A stretch of DNA of 64,000 nucleotides, taken from NCBI RefSeq assembly GCF_036711975.1, contig NC_091973.1:14942001-15006000 (forward strand), written 5' to 3'. This DNA comes from Onthophagus taurus (taxonomy: Eukaryota; Arthropoda; Insecta; Coleoptera; Scarabaeidae). The notes beneath the pieces were generated by a model that was given only the letters and a program-made list of their open reading frames with translations, was not told the DNA's origin and did not search any database. Each line of letters begins with the position of its first letter. Positions within the stretch are counted from its first letter, which is position 1. This document shows positions 23,658 through 33,397 of the stretch, piece after piece. Made by a program: the position numbers and the translations under genes.

Positions 23658-23948
23658 ATTGAAATTGTACACCAAACAATAAATATATGTCATTCATTTT
23701 TATATACAATTTAATGTTGCAACTAAATATAACTGTAATTAAATTAGATTTTAATAGTTTACTACTTATACTACTTATATTATTACTATTACTACTTATA
23801 TTATTTGTTTAATTAATCGCATTCTGTAAATAATTGTTTTAGAAAAATTATATATCATACAATTGACTTGTCGTTAATAATAATAAATTGTAGTATTTTA
23901 TTAATATATTGTGTTTTAACTTATAACAGTCGGACAATTACTAACAAT
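23658..23948. other. 3' flank of protease gene
   Basis: An AT-rich stretch with an AATAAA signal at about 23680, just 25 bases after the protease stop, which would suit 3' end formation. Short repeats of TACTACTTATA follow near 23760. No other feature. Confidence 0.4.
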
Positions 23949-23949
23949 G

Positions 23950-24096
23950 TTTAGCCCCACTTTTACCACCTCTTGATAAATTTATCCGATAAATAAATTG
24001 GCGCTGTTAGCCAATGAGAGCGCTTAAAACTACTGTAACCATGGTAATTACCTCTTAGATAGTTTATCAGGAGGATGGTAAAAGTGGACTTTAAAG
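23950..24096. mobile_element. Small MITE-like hairpin
   Basis: Imperfect inverted arms of about 31 bp (23950-23980 and 24063-24095) share CACTTTTACCA and TGATAAA, separated by about 80 bp containing CCAATGAGAGCG. Size and arms fit a short non-autonomous DNA transposon. No clear target duplication was found. It lies 290 bp after the protease gene and could be one terminus of the element carrying that gene, but no partner end is seen upstream. Confidence 0.5.
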
Positions 24097-24129
24097 GACT
24101 AAGAATATGATTATTCATAACGTTTTTAA

Positions 24130-24340
24130 TTTTTTAAGTTCAAGACGAACCCTTTCCAAAAAGGTATCACACATTAAAATCGGACAATTAACAAAAAAAT
24201 TATATTTATGGGTATGATTATTTATAACGTTTTTACTCGTTTAATTACCGTTGTTGTTAGAATTTCGCGCCGCCATTACTATGACATGATCTACAAGACG
24301 AGCCCGTTCCAAAAAGGTATCACACATCAAAATCGGACAC
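24130..24340 (-). repeat. Detached 153-bp monomers of the R1-like 5' UTR
   Basis: The segment AAAATCGG recurs at 24176 and 24329, again 153 bp apart, and the sequence between matches the 5' UTR monomers at 11108-11600 and 42423-42735 on the opposite strand to copy A. No ORF1 follows: the array ends in a CA dinucleotide run at 24337-24352. It is a third, separate locus for this array. Confidence 0.8.
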
Positions 24341-24978
24341 ACACACACACATACTCAACACTTTCATTGCGGTTTCTGGGTATAACCCTTTACCACACTC
24401 CGTCTCACACATCTTTCGCAACGGCTCACTTGGTCTTCCCGAAGGAAGTTACTATCCCTGCCGCGTGGAGGCGGAGCCCCTAGTATCTTACGCAAACCAA
24501 CACCAACGCAGGACAACATTAAGTACAAAAGTTTAAACAGTACCGTATTTACACTTACTCAAATCTTCTTTCCAGGTTCCAGACGGCGGAGGACATCGCA
24601 GACCAACCACGGAATGGTAAGTATTTATTCAATACTTAGTCTAACCAACCTCACTTTGTTTCAGGATTCGGCGCGAGACCCATCGTGCGGCCCCATGTGT
24701 ACACGTGGCCCCATCCACCAAGCCCCGCTCATCTCGGGGTGTTTATAACCTTCCTGGATCATACAAGGCTCGCAGAGTAGACTTCCCACAACAGTGTCCG
24801 GCCGTTCCATAGCAAAGTGCGCTGGGACGGAGGACAAACATCCCCGGAGTCCGACCACGACGCCTCAACCCGAAACCTTCAAGAGAGAGCAGAACCAAGC
24901 CAACAAGTTTAAACCTGAGTACATATAACGAAAAATAAATAACACATAATGTAAATAACTCTGTACAATGATAACATG
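24341..24978. other. Unassigned non-coding stretch
   Basis: A short (CA)n run is followed by moderately GC-rich sequence (for example GGAGGCGGAGCCCC near 24468 and TGTACACGTGGCCCC near 24697). No frame has a recognisable motif. It may belong to the locus into which R1-like copy B inserted, because it abuts its 3' end. Confidence 0.4.
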
Positions 24979-25246
24979 TAAAAAAAAAATTTTTTAATAT
25001 CAAAACCAGAACTTGTAAATAATTCTCTGCATCACGACACAGCACACGTATATCACAGATTTCTTTAAGCGAAGATTGTAAATATCACCGACTTTCTTCC
25101 TTAACGAAGGGCGTAAATATCACAGATAATTCCTATCATTAAAACAGAACGTACAACAAAGCATAAATAATAATAAATAAATAAATAAATAAACTCTAAA
25201 TAAATAAACAATTTGCAAATAATAGACAAGTCAATAGCCTAATTAC

Positions 25247-25399
25247 TCATAATTCATCAGGCTCTGATTTTCTTATTGAAAAAATAGCATCTGCATATTC
25301 CTTTAATTTTGCAAAGCGCTTACCCGTGGCAGTCAGATTACCCAGAGTGCTTCTATCTAATACACCAATATTTAAATCTCTTTTAATCGCGTTTCTTGC
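25247..25399 (-). pseudogene. C-terminal end of R1-like copy B ORF2
   Basis: This is the detached last 50 codons of ORF2 of copy B (NAIKRDLNIGVLDRSTLG to SEPDEL), nearly identical to the end of copy A at 15590-15737. The remainder of the frame lies at 38910 and beyond. The break is the E1 insertion point. Confidence 0.85.
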
Positions 25400-25889
25400 T
25401 GTAATGTCCTTTTTTATGGAGGGCTTGGATGATGAAATGAAACCCAATCTTCCCTTTACTAATATAAGTACGAAGGCTTTCACGGCCGGTGTGAATTAAA
25501 CTAAGATTAAAACTAAAACTAGAACTAACACTAGAAACTTTCGGGTTTTGCCGTGCGTCTTTTAATAAAAGGTTTGACGTTTCGGATGCCATGTTGCAGC
25601 CTTCTTCAGAAACTGGTTCGAAGTTTATTAAAAGACGCACGGCAAAACCCGAAAGTTTCTAGTGTTAGTTCTAGTTTTAGTTCTAATCTTAGTTTAATTC
25701 CCTTTACTAATTTGTACTTTATTTCTATTACTAATTTGTACTTTATTTCTATTACTAATTCTTATACCTAGTCGATGCCGACTGTCGCTTTTCAACGTCG
25801 ACTCGATTACTTACATATTTGCTGAGGTGTATATTTTACCTGAGTTCAATACACCTCAGCTTTTGCCTACAATGCAATCTACCTTCACA
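25400..25889 (-). repeat. E1 3' LTR with extra insertion
   Basis: It matches the 219-bp LTR at 38691-38909 at both ends (TGTAATGTCC at the left, CCTTCACA at the right), but is 490 bp long. The excess is a foldback insertion with its leader (about 25462-25699) and one extra copy of a 22-bp repeat (TTTGTACTTTATTTCTATTA) near 25710-25755. Confidence 0.9.
25494..25699. mobile_element. 206-bp foldback element in the E1 LTR
   Basis: Two arms of about 77 bp (25494-25570 and 25623-25699) are near-perfect inverted repeats, beginning AATTAAACTAAGATTAAAAC and ending with its complement, around a spacer of about 52 bp that contains TTCAGAAACTGGTTCG. The short flank ATAAGTACGAAGGCTTTCAC left of the arm is also absent from the other LTR, so the true insert starts near 25462. 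The copy of the LTR at 38691-38909 serves as the empty site. Confidence 0.8.
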
Positions 25890-25966
25890 CCTTCCCGGTT
25901 TTATAAAATAAAATTAACGTTACAATGTTTATTTTATTTATCACTATTAAAATGTTTTTTTTTTTT

Positions 25967-26890
25967 TTAACTATAATAAGGTTTAACTCTATTCTTATGT
26001 ACAACATGCTTATTGTTTATTTTTAAAGTTACGTTAGGCGCCTGATCAATTATAACTTTAAAGGGTCCCTTATATATTGCTTCCATTTTATTCTGTCCTT
26101 CACTTTTTAACAACACTTTGTCATTAAATTTATACTTAACACTATTAATCTTATTATCTAACTTACATTTTCTATCGGTTTTTGATTGTATTAAGTTTTT
26201 CTGAGGATCATTCCATGCACAGCTTAATCGGTATTTTAGTTCGTTCGGATAGTTATCAAAATTATAAATGGGCTCTCTATTATTTAGAGTGTTGAGTGGC
26301 AAATTACAAACCTTTCCAAAAACTAACTCATGAGGAGTGTATTTAGTTTCACTATGGACGGTATTGTTAAAAGAAAAACACCAAAAAGGTATCCAAGAAC
26401 TCCACGTGTATGGAAATTTGTTGGTTTGTATGCGTAAATACACCCCCAGATTTTTATGTGTATTTTCGAGAGAACCTAAGGTTTCATGATGGTAAGCGGT
26501 AGAGGTTAGATGTTTAATTCCCAACATTTGTGCTGATTGTTGGAAAACTTTTGCTAAAAATTCGGTACCTTGGTCGGTAGCAATATCTTTCGGAATCCCA
26601 AATTTTAAGATGAAATTATTAACAAATGACCTTGCCACCGTTTCAGATTCCTTGTTTTTAAGCGGATAAGCTTCTACGAACTTACTAAGTTCACACTGAA
26701 GTGTCAGTATGTAACGATTATCGTCATTCTCCTGGGTTATGGGTCCTACAAGGTCTAAATATACTTTCTCGAATGCTGATGACGCTGTTGTTGTAATTGT
26801 TAGAGGTTCGATTTGATTTTTGGAATACTTGTGCCTCTGACAGTCGTCACATTTTTGAATGAATTTTTCTGTCACTTTAAATTTACCCAA
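25967..26890 (-). pseudogene. E1 integrase (frameshifted)
   Basis: The catalytic core shows Asp in YLDLVGPI, Asp in IATDQGTEF and Glu in LGSLENTHKNL, the D-D-E set of retroviral-type integrases, and the C-terminal region has VLLKSEGQ and YKGPFKV. The zinc-binding N-terminus (HLLPTGGHAGVNRMY, then CDDCQRHK) is split by a frameshift near 26880, where the upstream frame (26872-27693) overlaps. It would insert element DNA into the genome. The stop lies about 75 bases before the 3' LTR. Confidence 0.85.
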
Positions 26891-27825
26891 AAATAATATT
26901 TTTTCACATTTGCATACATTCTATTCACACCGGCATGACCTCCGGTCGGAAGCAAATGAAAGTCGTTTAAAATTAATTGTCGAGTTTGCTTGCAATTTAT
27001 GCCTTTTGCATTAGAAATAATGTTAATTTTAAGATTATATTCTCGTATTCGATTGCAATCATTTGTTAAGCGCTTAATTAAATTTTCATTTTCTTTATAC
27101 TTTAATATAAACAATTCTGGAATTCCATATTTTTTACAAATACTAGATAAAGATTTCAACTCTGCGTCTAGAGCTAGAGTCGATAAATCATTAATTATAT
27201 CAATTATTTGTAATTTTACATCATATAAAAGCTTTCCCGTCTTAATTAATTTATTGTGAATAGATGATATTTCTCTTTTGTTTAAACACATTAGTTCTAC
27301 TGAATTCAGAGGTTGCTTCAACAGTTCGACAATACCAGGATGGCCAGTCCTTGTATCATCTTTAGTACTTTCGTCAATCTCTGAATTTGCAGCTTTCTTT
27401 ATTTCGTTTTTAGCTTGAGCTCTCGTTCTTATAAAAACATTTTCTGTTAAAACTTTAAGGTCTTTGACATCAATTTTTATTCTTGACAATGCGTCAGCAG
27501 GCGCATTCTGCGTACCCCTCACATAATGCACCTCAAAATTATACTCTTCAAGAACTAACCTAAACTTTCTTAACCTGGACGACGGATTAGTCATTCCAAA
27601 CAGATATACCAAAGGTCTGTGGTCTGTAAAAATTTTGAATTTACGTCTATACAAATACGGTCTGAAATGTTTAATAGACCAAACTATAGCCAAAAGTTCC
27701 TTTTCGATTGTAGCATAGTTAATTTCCGCTTTGTTTAAAGCTCTACTAGCATATGCAACTGGTCTATCATCAGAATTACAAAGGACAGCCCCAATTGCGT
27801 ACCCAGAAGCATCAGTTCTAAGAAT
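26872..27825 (-). pseudogene. E1 RNase H, distal part, and linker to integrase
   Basis: The frame begins at the E2 insertion point with TDASGYAIGAVL, followed by ATIEKELLAIVW and FTDHRPLVYL, the RNase H motifs of Ty3/Gypsy elements, and then a linker to the integrase zinc finger. The N-terminal portion of this domain and the reverse transcriptase are on the other side of E2, from 35338 on. The reading is open apart from the E2 break and the frameshift near 26880. Confidence 0.85.
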
Positions 27826-29765
27826 TGTTACGCCTTAAAAAAAAAAGGTAAACCAAAACGCACCCGAAATGAAAATTATGACAATTTTTGAAACTGTTAC
27901 CCGATCGACACACAACCCGCAAAACAATTTACGTTATCGTTAAACCTAACCAGTTTGTTGCGAACTCCCCGGCAAACTCGTTTGGAGAAGGGAAGGTTCG
28001 ATTTATTTAAGGCGCCACATAATCCATTAATTCGCAACGGGCACTGATTGTGAAGTGATGTTGGAAACAAGAGTTCATACAATAACAAAAATTTAACAAC
28101 ACAAAGATATAGAGAGAAAATAAAGAAACTCAATAGATGCAGGTAAGCAAAATGATATATATATATATTGCAAAAAAAAAATCAAATAAAATAAAATAAA
28201 TTATATAGGTTAAATCAAATCAAAATAAATATCAACCTAACGAAAAATAAATATCAAAAAAAAAAGAAACTAAGAAGATTTAATTGGATAACCAAAAAAA
28301 AAAAAAATTAAACACCTGATTGACCGCGACACCGATTGCCTACCTCAAGTACTTGTTTCAGAAATCGATTAAAATTAAAAAAAAAATTGAATTTCAAAAT
28401 AATAACAAAAAAAAATATACCAATTAAACTCTTTTACAAAAGTAAAAAAATAAATTATAATCAATTGATTCGCAAATTCAAAACAAAACAAAATTATATA
28501 TCCTAAATTTAGTTTGTATGTTATTCTTTTTTTTTTTTTTTTTTAAATAAGATCCTAAATTATACTAGGTAAGTATTATTATAATGTACAAAAAAAAAAA
28601 TTGAATTATCAATCTTAATAATTGAAACAGTAAACAGACAATAAAGTAGAATAAAAAAAATTCAAAGTTTAAAACGAATTGTTGATCTGACCTTAAGTTG
28701 TCTTCTTTTTTTTTTTATATTTTCGTAGTCAACTTCGAAAAGGTATGAGTTGGATGATCTTCAGCAGCTTCCTTCGAGATGGTATGGTAAGGAGTGGATA
28801 TCCAGTGGTATTGAAGTTATTAAAATGTGCTCAGAATTTTAGGACCAAGAATTTCATTAACAAAAATGGTTCCCCCAAAAGAAAGACCTACGGATCGTAA
28901 TTACCGATTAGAAAAAAAAAAAAAAAAAAAAAAAAAAATTCGCTAAGGGAATGGATGAAAAGAATGAACGGATGTAAGTGTGAACGGTTGATTTTCCTTT
29001 TTTTTTTCTTTTTAATGAAAAGGGTAAATCTAATCAATGAAATTATGCTAATCAATAAATAATAAGAATGTTGTGATATGGATGGGAAAAGTTATGATTA
29101 ACCGAAATAAGCAATTCTTACCTCAGTTGGTCGAGGTCTACGCCCAAAATTTATGGAATATGGTGAAAAATATTAAATCCGGTTAAAATATCCGGGTCGG
29201 GTTATAGAAAAGACTTAACCGCGACTTTTCAACGGGAGTGATATTTCCGATGACTTCGGATTAGCTTCAAAACGCCAAAATTTAATCGCAAATTTTCCAA
29301 AATGTCTATCTACGCTCATTTACACTCGTCGTTGCTTTTCTTCACCACCGACGGAGAGAATTGTCACCAAAACCAAAGAGACCGAGTTTTCAAAACCCGT
29401 CCGAATTTATACTCGACTCGAATTTCCAAAAAAAAATGTACCTTATCGCGCAACTCCCAAAAGTAAAAGTCAAAATAAATACTGTAGGTATTAACCATCT
29501 GTCTTTCATTTAAAAACTAAATCCCTTATTAACAAACAAAAAAAAAAAACCTCCCTCCCAAAAAAAATTAATAAGATTATTAATAGATATTTTGCAAACA
29601 AAATTTTAAAGAAATAAGGAATGACGACATCTAATGGGTAAAAGGAAAGGTAAGGACAAAGGATTCTCGAATTCTGCTGCTGAAACAAAAAAATATATAA
29701 AACAAATTTTGCTACCTGTCTATTGAGAAGAAACACTAAGAACAGAAAAAAATAAAAACGTAACA
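27826..29765 (-). repeat. E2 3' LTR (1,940 bp)
   Basis: It matches 33398-35337 over its whole length. Differences I could see are mostly poly-A or poly-T tracts (for example the long A run at 28914-28938, only 11 As near 34500) and scattered single bases. The open frames inside it (such as 27897-28133) are chance ORFs present in both copies. Confidence 0.93.
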
Positions 29766-30406
29766 CACCCCTCTTTCCCGCCAAAAGAAATTTTTCTCCA
29801 AAAATTTCTTATACCCAAAGCCAATATTACCACAAAGGTTCCGAAAAGAAAAGAAAGAAGAGTTGTACGAAGGAAAGACAGAAAATAAGTAAAAAAAAGA
29901 ACACATAAAAAAAAAGAATTCAAATGGATTAATTCATCAATATCATTCCGGTTACAGGGCTTAAGGTGCGTTATGTGCCAATGTCCAACTAAAGGATTCC
30001 CGCACAAATTCTCAAGCTCATAAATATCGTCCGCGAGTTTTTTCCGTACTCTAAATGGTCCTATACGTTTATATGCTTTTCGTAACGGAAAGCAAATCGG
30101 GTACTTGCTGAAAACATCTAATATGACTAGAATGTAAGAAAAGCCTTTATTACTACTCGGTAAGGGTCCTATAATATCAACGCTTATCATTTGCCACGGA
30201 CGTTTGGCATTTATATGACTCCGGAGTTGACCTGCAGGTGCTTTCTGCTCGGGCTTTGTGCGTTGACACGTATCACACGAACGAATGTAGCGAATTACAT
30301 CGGTTCTAAATTTCGGCCAGTAATACCGTTGAGATATCCTCGAAATTGTCTTTGCCACGCCTAAGTGTCCACCCGTTTCCGGTAAATCGTGATATCTTTT
30401 TAACAA
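29766..30406 (-). pseudogene. E2 integrase with core deletion
   Basis: The N-terminal zinc region is complete (HDLPETGGHLGVAKT, CDTCQRTK), and the first catalytic Asp is present in VDIIGPLP. The reading then jumps from FPLRKA to YKRIGPFRVRKKLADDIYEL, which is C-terminal sequence. The second Asp and the Glu, present in copy A near 4095 and 4200, are deleted. A frameshift separates this frame from the RNase H frame near 30500. The protein could not catalyse strand transfer. Confidence 0.85.
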
Positions 30407-30505
30407 TTCGATTCTCTGAGCTTTTGGTACTACTAATTTCCACGTGTCATTACGATTTTCAAGCGCGTTATGTTGAGTACGTATGGACTTAAATAATTTC
30501 TCGTT

Positions 30506-31183
30506 TTAAACGCGATACAACGGATACTTTTCCGGCCGTGATTTTACCGAACGCAACATTTTAATATACCAAGGTTCTAATTTAATCTCGTGTCCAATTT
30601 CATCAACCAACGCGGGTACCGCCCTAGACAAAGCATCGGGTACAACATGCTCTTTCCCTTTCCTATGCTTAATGGAAAAATTGAATTGCTGGAGTCTTAT
30701 TGCCCAACGGGCCAATCTCCCTGAAGGGGACTTCAAATTATTCAACCATACCAGCGAATAGTGATCCGTGATAACGGTGAAATGTCCACCTTCAATATAT
30801 GGCCTTAATTTCTCGATCGCCCATAATACGGCAAGACATTCCTTCTCTGTTGTAGAAAATTTTCGCTCTTGCGTAGTTAACGATCTCCTCAGATAACAAA
30901 TAACGACCTCATTATCCCCATCATCCAGTTGTGTTAAAACCGCCCCGATTCCGAAATCAGAAGCATCAGTTTGAATGGTGAACTCCTTGCTAAAGTCGGG
31001 TCTAGTCAAAATCGGTGCTGATATTAACCTTTCTTTAATTGTACCCCAGGCCCTATCACATTTATCGTCCCAATTAAAACCTTTGCTATTCTTTTTCAGC
31101 AATGACGTCAGAGGTGATATGATAGTCGAAAAATTCGGCACAAAACGCCTATTCCACGAAGCCATTCCTACCAATCTACGCAC
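30506..31183 (-). pseudogene. E2 RT thumb and RNase H
   Basis: The 225-aa frame starts at VGMASWNRRFVPNFS, the region after the polymerase palm, and contains the full RNase H (TDASDFGIGAVL, TTEKECLAVLWAIE, VITDHYSLVWL). The RNase H active-site acids are visible, so this portion may be catalytically competent if translated. The upstream junction at about 31185 lacks the palm with its YxDD motif. Confidence 0.85.
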
Positions 31184-32040
31184 GTCTGAACGTGCCCGTA
31201 CCCGTCTAACGGGTACGCATCCGCTCTGGTAACTTTATTTAGTTGTCTAAAATCTACGCAAAAGCGATGTCCCCCATCACGTTTGGGTACTAATAAAATT
31301 GGAGACGCCCATGGACTATCAGATTTTTCTACGATGCCCATCAATAGCATTTCGTCTAGTTCTCGATCGATCACGGTCTGCATTGCTGGCGATATAGGGT
31401 AATACCTCTGTTTAATAGGCAAAACATCGGGATTTACCTTGATATGATGTTCTACTAAATGTGTGTGACCTAATTTATGTTCCGAATTCGCCTCAAAAAC
31501 CCGATCCAGAAATAACGATAATTTATTTTGATCACTAATACTAAGCTTAACCTGAGCCTGAATCGCGTCAACCGATATTTTCGGAGGGTCACATGAAAAG
31601 GTCCACTCGCCGCGTCTCAAGTCAGGCACTACTCCCATTTTACGCCAAAAATCCACTCCCAATATCAAAGTATGCCGTACTTCTGGTACTAATAGTATTT
31701 CTACGATTTTACTCCGACCTTCGACCGTGATTGGAACACTCACAGCGCCCTCAACTAGACAACTCTCATTATTTGCAACCGTGCATCGTGTATCCATTTT
31801 CTTAACTGGCAATTTTAATTTTCTCAACATTCGAATACCGATTTCACCCGCGATAGTTCTACTGGCTCCCGAATCTAACAAACCCGCGATTTTTATTCCC
31901 AGGATATCAGCTAATAAATATGGACGTTCGTCCCCGTTAGTACAAGCAAAAATAAAATCTAAGATAACTCCGATCGGCTTTCCTGAGGATTGAGATCGAC
32001 ACCGACCTATCGTCGTCTCACTACCCCGTTTCCCGAACAC
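31168..32040 (-). pseudogene. E2 protease and RT fingers, palm deleted
   Basis: An aspartic protease (LLDSGASRTIAG, near residue 55) is followed by the RT fingers (SPILLVPKRDGG, RFCVDFRQLNKV). The frame then ends abruptly after ADAYPL, where copy A and other Ty3 elements continue into the palm. About 500 bases that copy A has (2455-2950) are missing. The frame overlaps the 3' end of gag by 34 bases, so expression would need a ribosomal frameshift or a similar event. Confidence 0.85.
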
Positions 32041-33311
32041 TTAACACAATTTCGAGTTATTACCCCGGGTTCCCCACAACGAAAACAATGTAACTTTCGC
32101 GGCGCTTTGCAATCTTTTGCCCTATGTCCGGTTTTTCGACAATTCCAGCAAATCGATGAATTTAATCGTGTCTCGTTTCTGTTTGATTCAGTAGCCGACT
32201 CTACCGCGTCTACTTGTACATAAGCTAAGTCCAGTTCAAGCGTTTTGGTAGCACGGGCAGGAGGCGCATAGCTATCAACGGAGAGTTTGGTAGCTTCTAA
32301 CTTCCGTCCAAGTTGCAATAATTGATCCACCGAAGCCACGTCTACCAATGATAATTGCCGTTGAAATGCAGGTGTTAAATTCTTTAGCATTATTTTAATT
32401 CGCGTACTTTCCGGAATTCGGGTATTTAATCGCGAGAATAGATTTTGCATCACGGATACATAGATTCCGATCGATTCTGTAGGGCCCTGTGTTCGATGTC
32501 TAATTTCATCAAATAATCTATCATCGTAGTCAATAGGTTGAAATTCTAGTTTTAAACCCTCTAGTAATTGGTCCCACGACGCGTAACCATCACGATTCGC
32601 ACGATACCAAATAAGTGCTCGATCGCGAAATAAATCCACAGCCGAAACAAAAAGAACCGACTTTGAAACGCCCCTTGCAAATCTTAACTCGTTTACCCGC
32701 TCCAAAAAAGCATTTAACGAAGAACGACCGTCACCAGCAAAAGAAATTCCCCACTTAGCAACAGAAATCAATTTTGAAGGTCCAGCAACCACGCCATTAG
32801 CATCACCCTCGTCCGAAGAAGTATCACTAGATACTGTTGAACTTGAGTCCTCATTCAAATTAACCGTACTAATATTTACAGCGGCCCGAGTAGGTGTAGA
32901 AGCAGCTCTAGCTTTCAATTCTAATCGCGATGATAATGTGACAATTTCAGAAATAAATTCCGTTTTCAATTGTATCTCATTCGCGTCTTTAGGTAAGGTT
33001 CGATTAGCACGCCCCAGCAAATAATTTAACCAAGTATTAAGCCTTTTAAATTCGGAAGATGTCGCGATTCCCGTAAAATCGTCTATTTTAGCCTTTACCT
33101 TCGTTAGATCGTCTCGTATTGCTTTCGAGTCCTGTGCGAATGTGAACGGATACTCTGGCAATGTAAAGCTCGCGTTTTTCTCTAACCGAATAAATTTTCG
33201 CAATGAATGACGCATTTCATCATGCGCCAACTGTTCAGTAACGCCCCTAACTCTAAGCTCATATCTCAACGCGTCCGCGGTTAATCGTCCTACATCTAAA
33301 TTACTCTCCAT
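32007..33311 (-). CDS. gag: E2 gag, apparently intact
   Basis: A 434-aa uninterrupted frame starts at ATG 33311, just after the primer-binding site. An N-terminal helical region is followed by a Ser/Asp-rich linker (SSTVSSDTSSDEG), a capsid-type domain (SLNAFLERVNELRFARGVS, then TQGPTESIGIYV) and two zinc knuckles near the end (CWNCRKTGHRAKDC and CFRCGEPGVITRNC). It would form the particle and package RNA. It is the only complete gene of E2, which fits a parasite that supplies its own gag but borrows polymerase and integrase. Confidence 0.9.
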   Translation of the reverse strand: MESNLDVGRLTADALRYELRVRGVTEQLAHDEMRHSLRKFIRLEKNASFTLPEYPFTFAQDSKAIRDDLTKVKAKIDDFTGIATSSEFKRLNTWLNYLLGRANRTLPKDANEIQLKTEFISEIVTLSSRLELKARAASTPTRAAVNISTVNLNEDSSSTVSSDTSSDEGDANGVVAGPSKLISVAKWGISFAGDGRSSLNAFLERVNELRFARGVSKSVLFVSAVDLFRDRALIWYRANRDGYASWDQLLEGLKLEFQPIDYDDRLFDEIRHRTQGPTESIGIYVSVMQNLFSRLNTRIPESTRIKIMLKNLTPAFQRQLSLVDVASVDQLLQLGRKLEATKLSVDSYAPPARATKTLELDLAYVQVDAVESATESNRNETRLNSSICWNCRKTGHRAKDCKAPRKLHCFRCGEPGVITRNCVKCSGNGVVRRR

Positions 33312-33377
33312 TGTCTACAAACAAAAAAAAAATAGCTTTTCTCTATCCTTAAAAATGACTATATTTTTTTTGTATGG

Positions 33378-33394
33378 CCCCACGTTGGGCGCCA
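33378..33394 (-). promoter_or_regulatory. E2 primer-binding site
   Basis: TGGCGCCCAACGTGGGG on the minus strand lies 3 nt from the 5' LTR. The TGGCGCCCAAC start resembles sites that pair with the 3' end of a tRNA, probably tRNA-Lys in insect elements; the tRNA identity is inference. Confidence 0.75.
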
Positions 33395-33397
33395 ATT

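Noticed and set aside
24208..24483. 91-codon plus-strand ORF
   Set aside because: It crosses the 153-bp monomer, a CA dinucleotide run and unrelated sequence, so it is a chance frame.
25967..26890. Possible envelope gene after the E1 integrase
   Set aside because: Only about 75 bases separate the integrase stop from the 3' LTR, so there is no room for one.
27897..28133. 78-codon minus-strand ORF, with its twin at 33467-33703
   Set aside because: It lies inside both copies of the E2 LTR and has no recognisable motif; it is repeated only because the LTR is.
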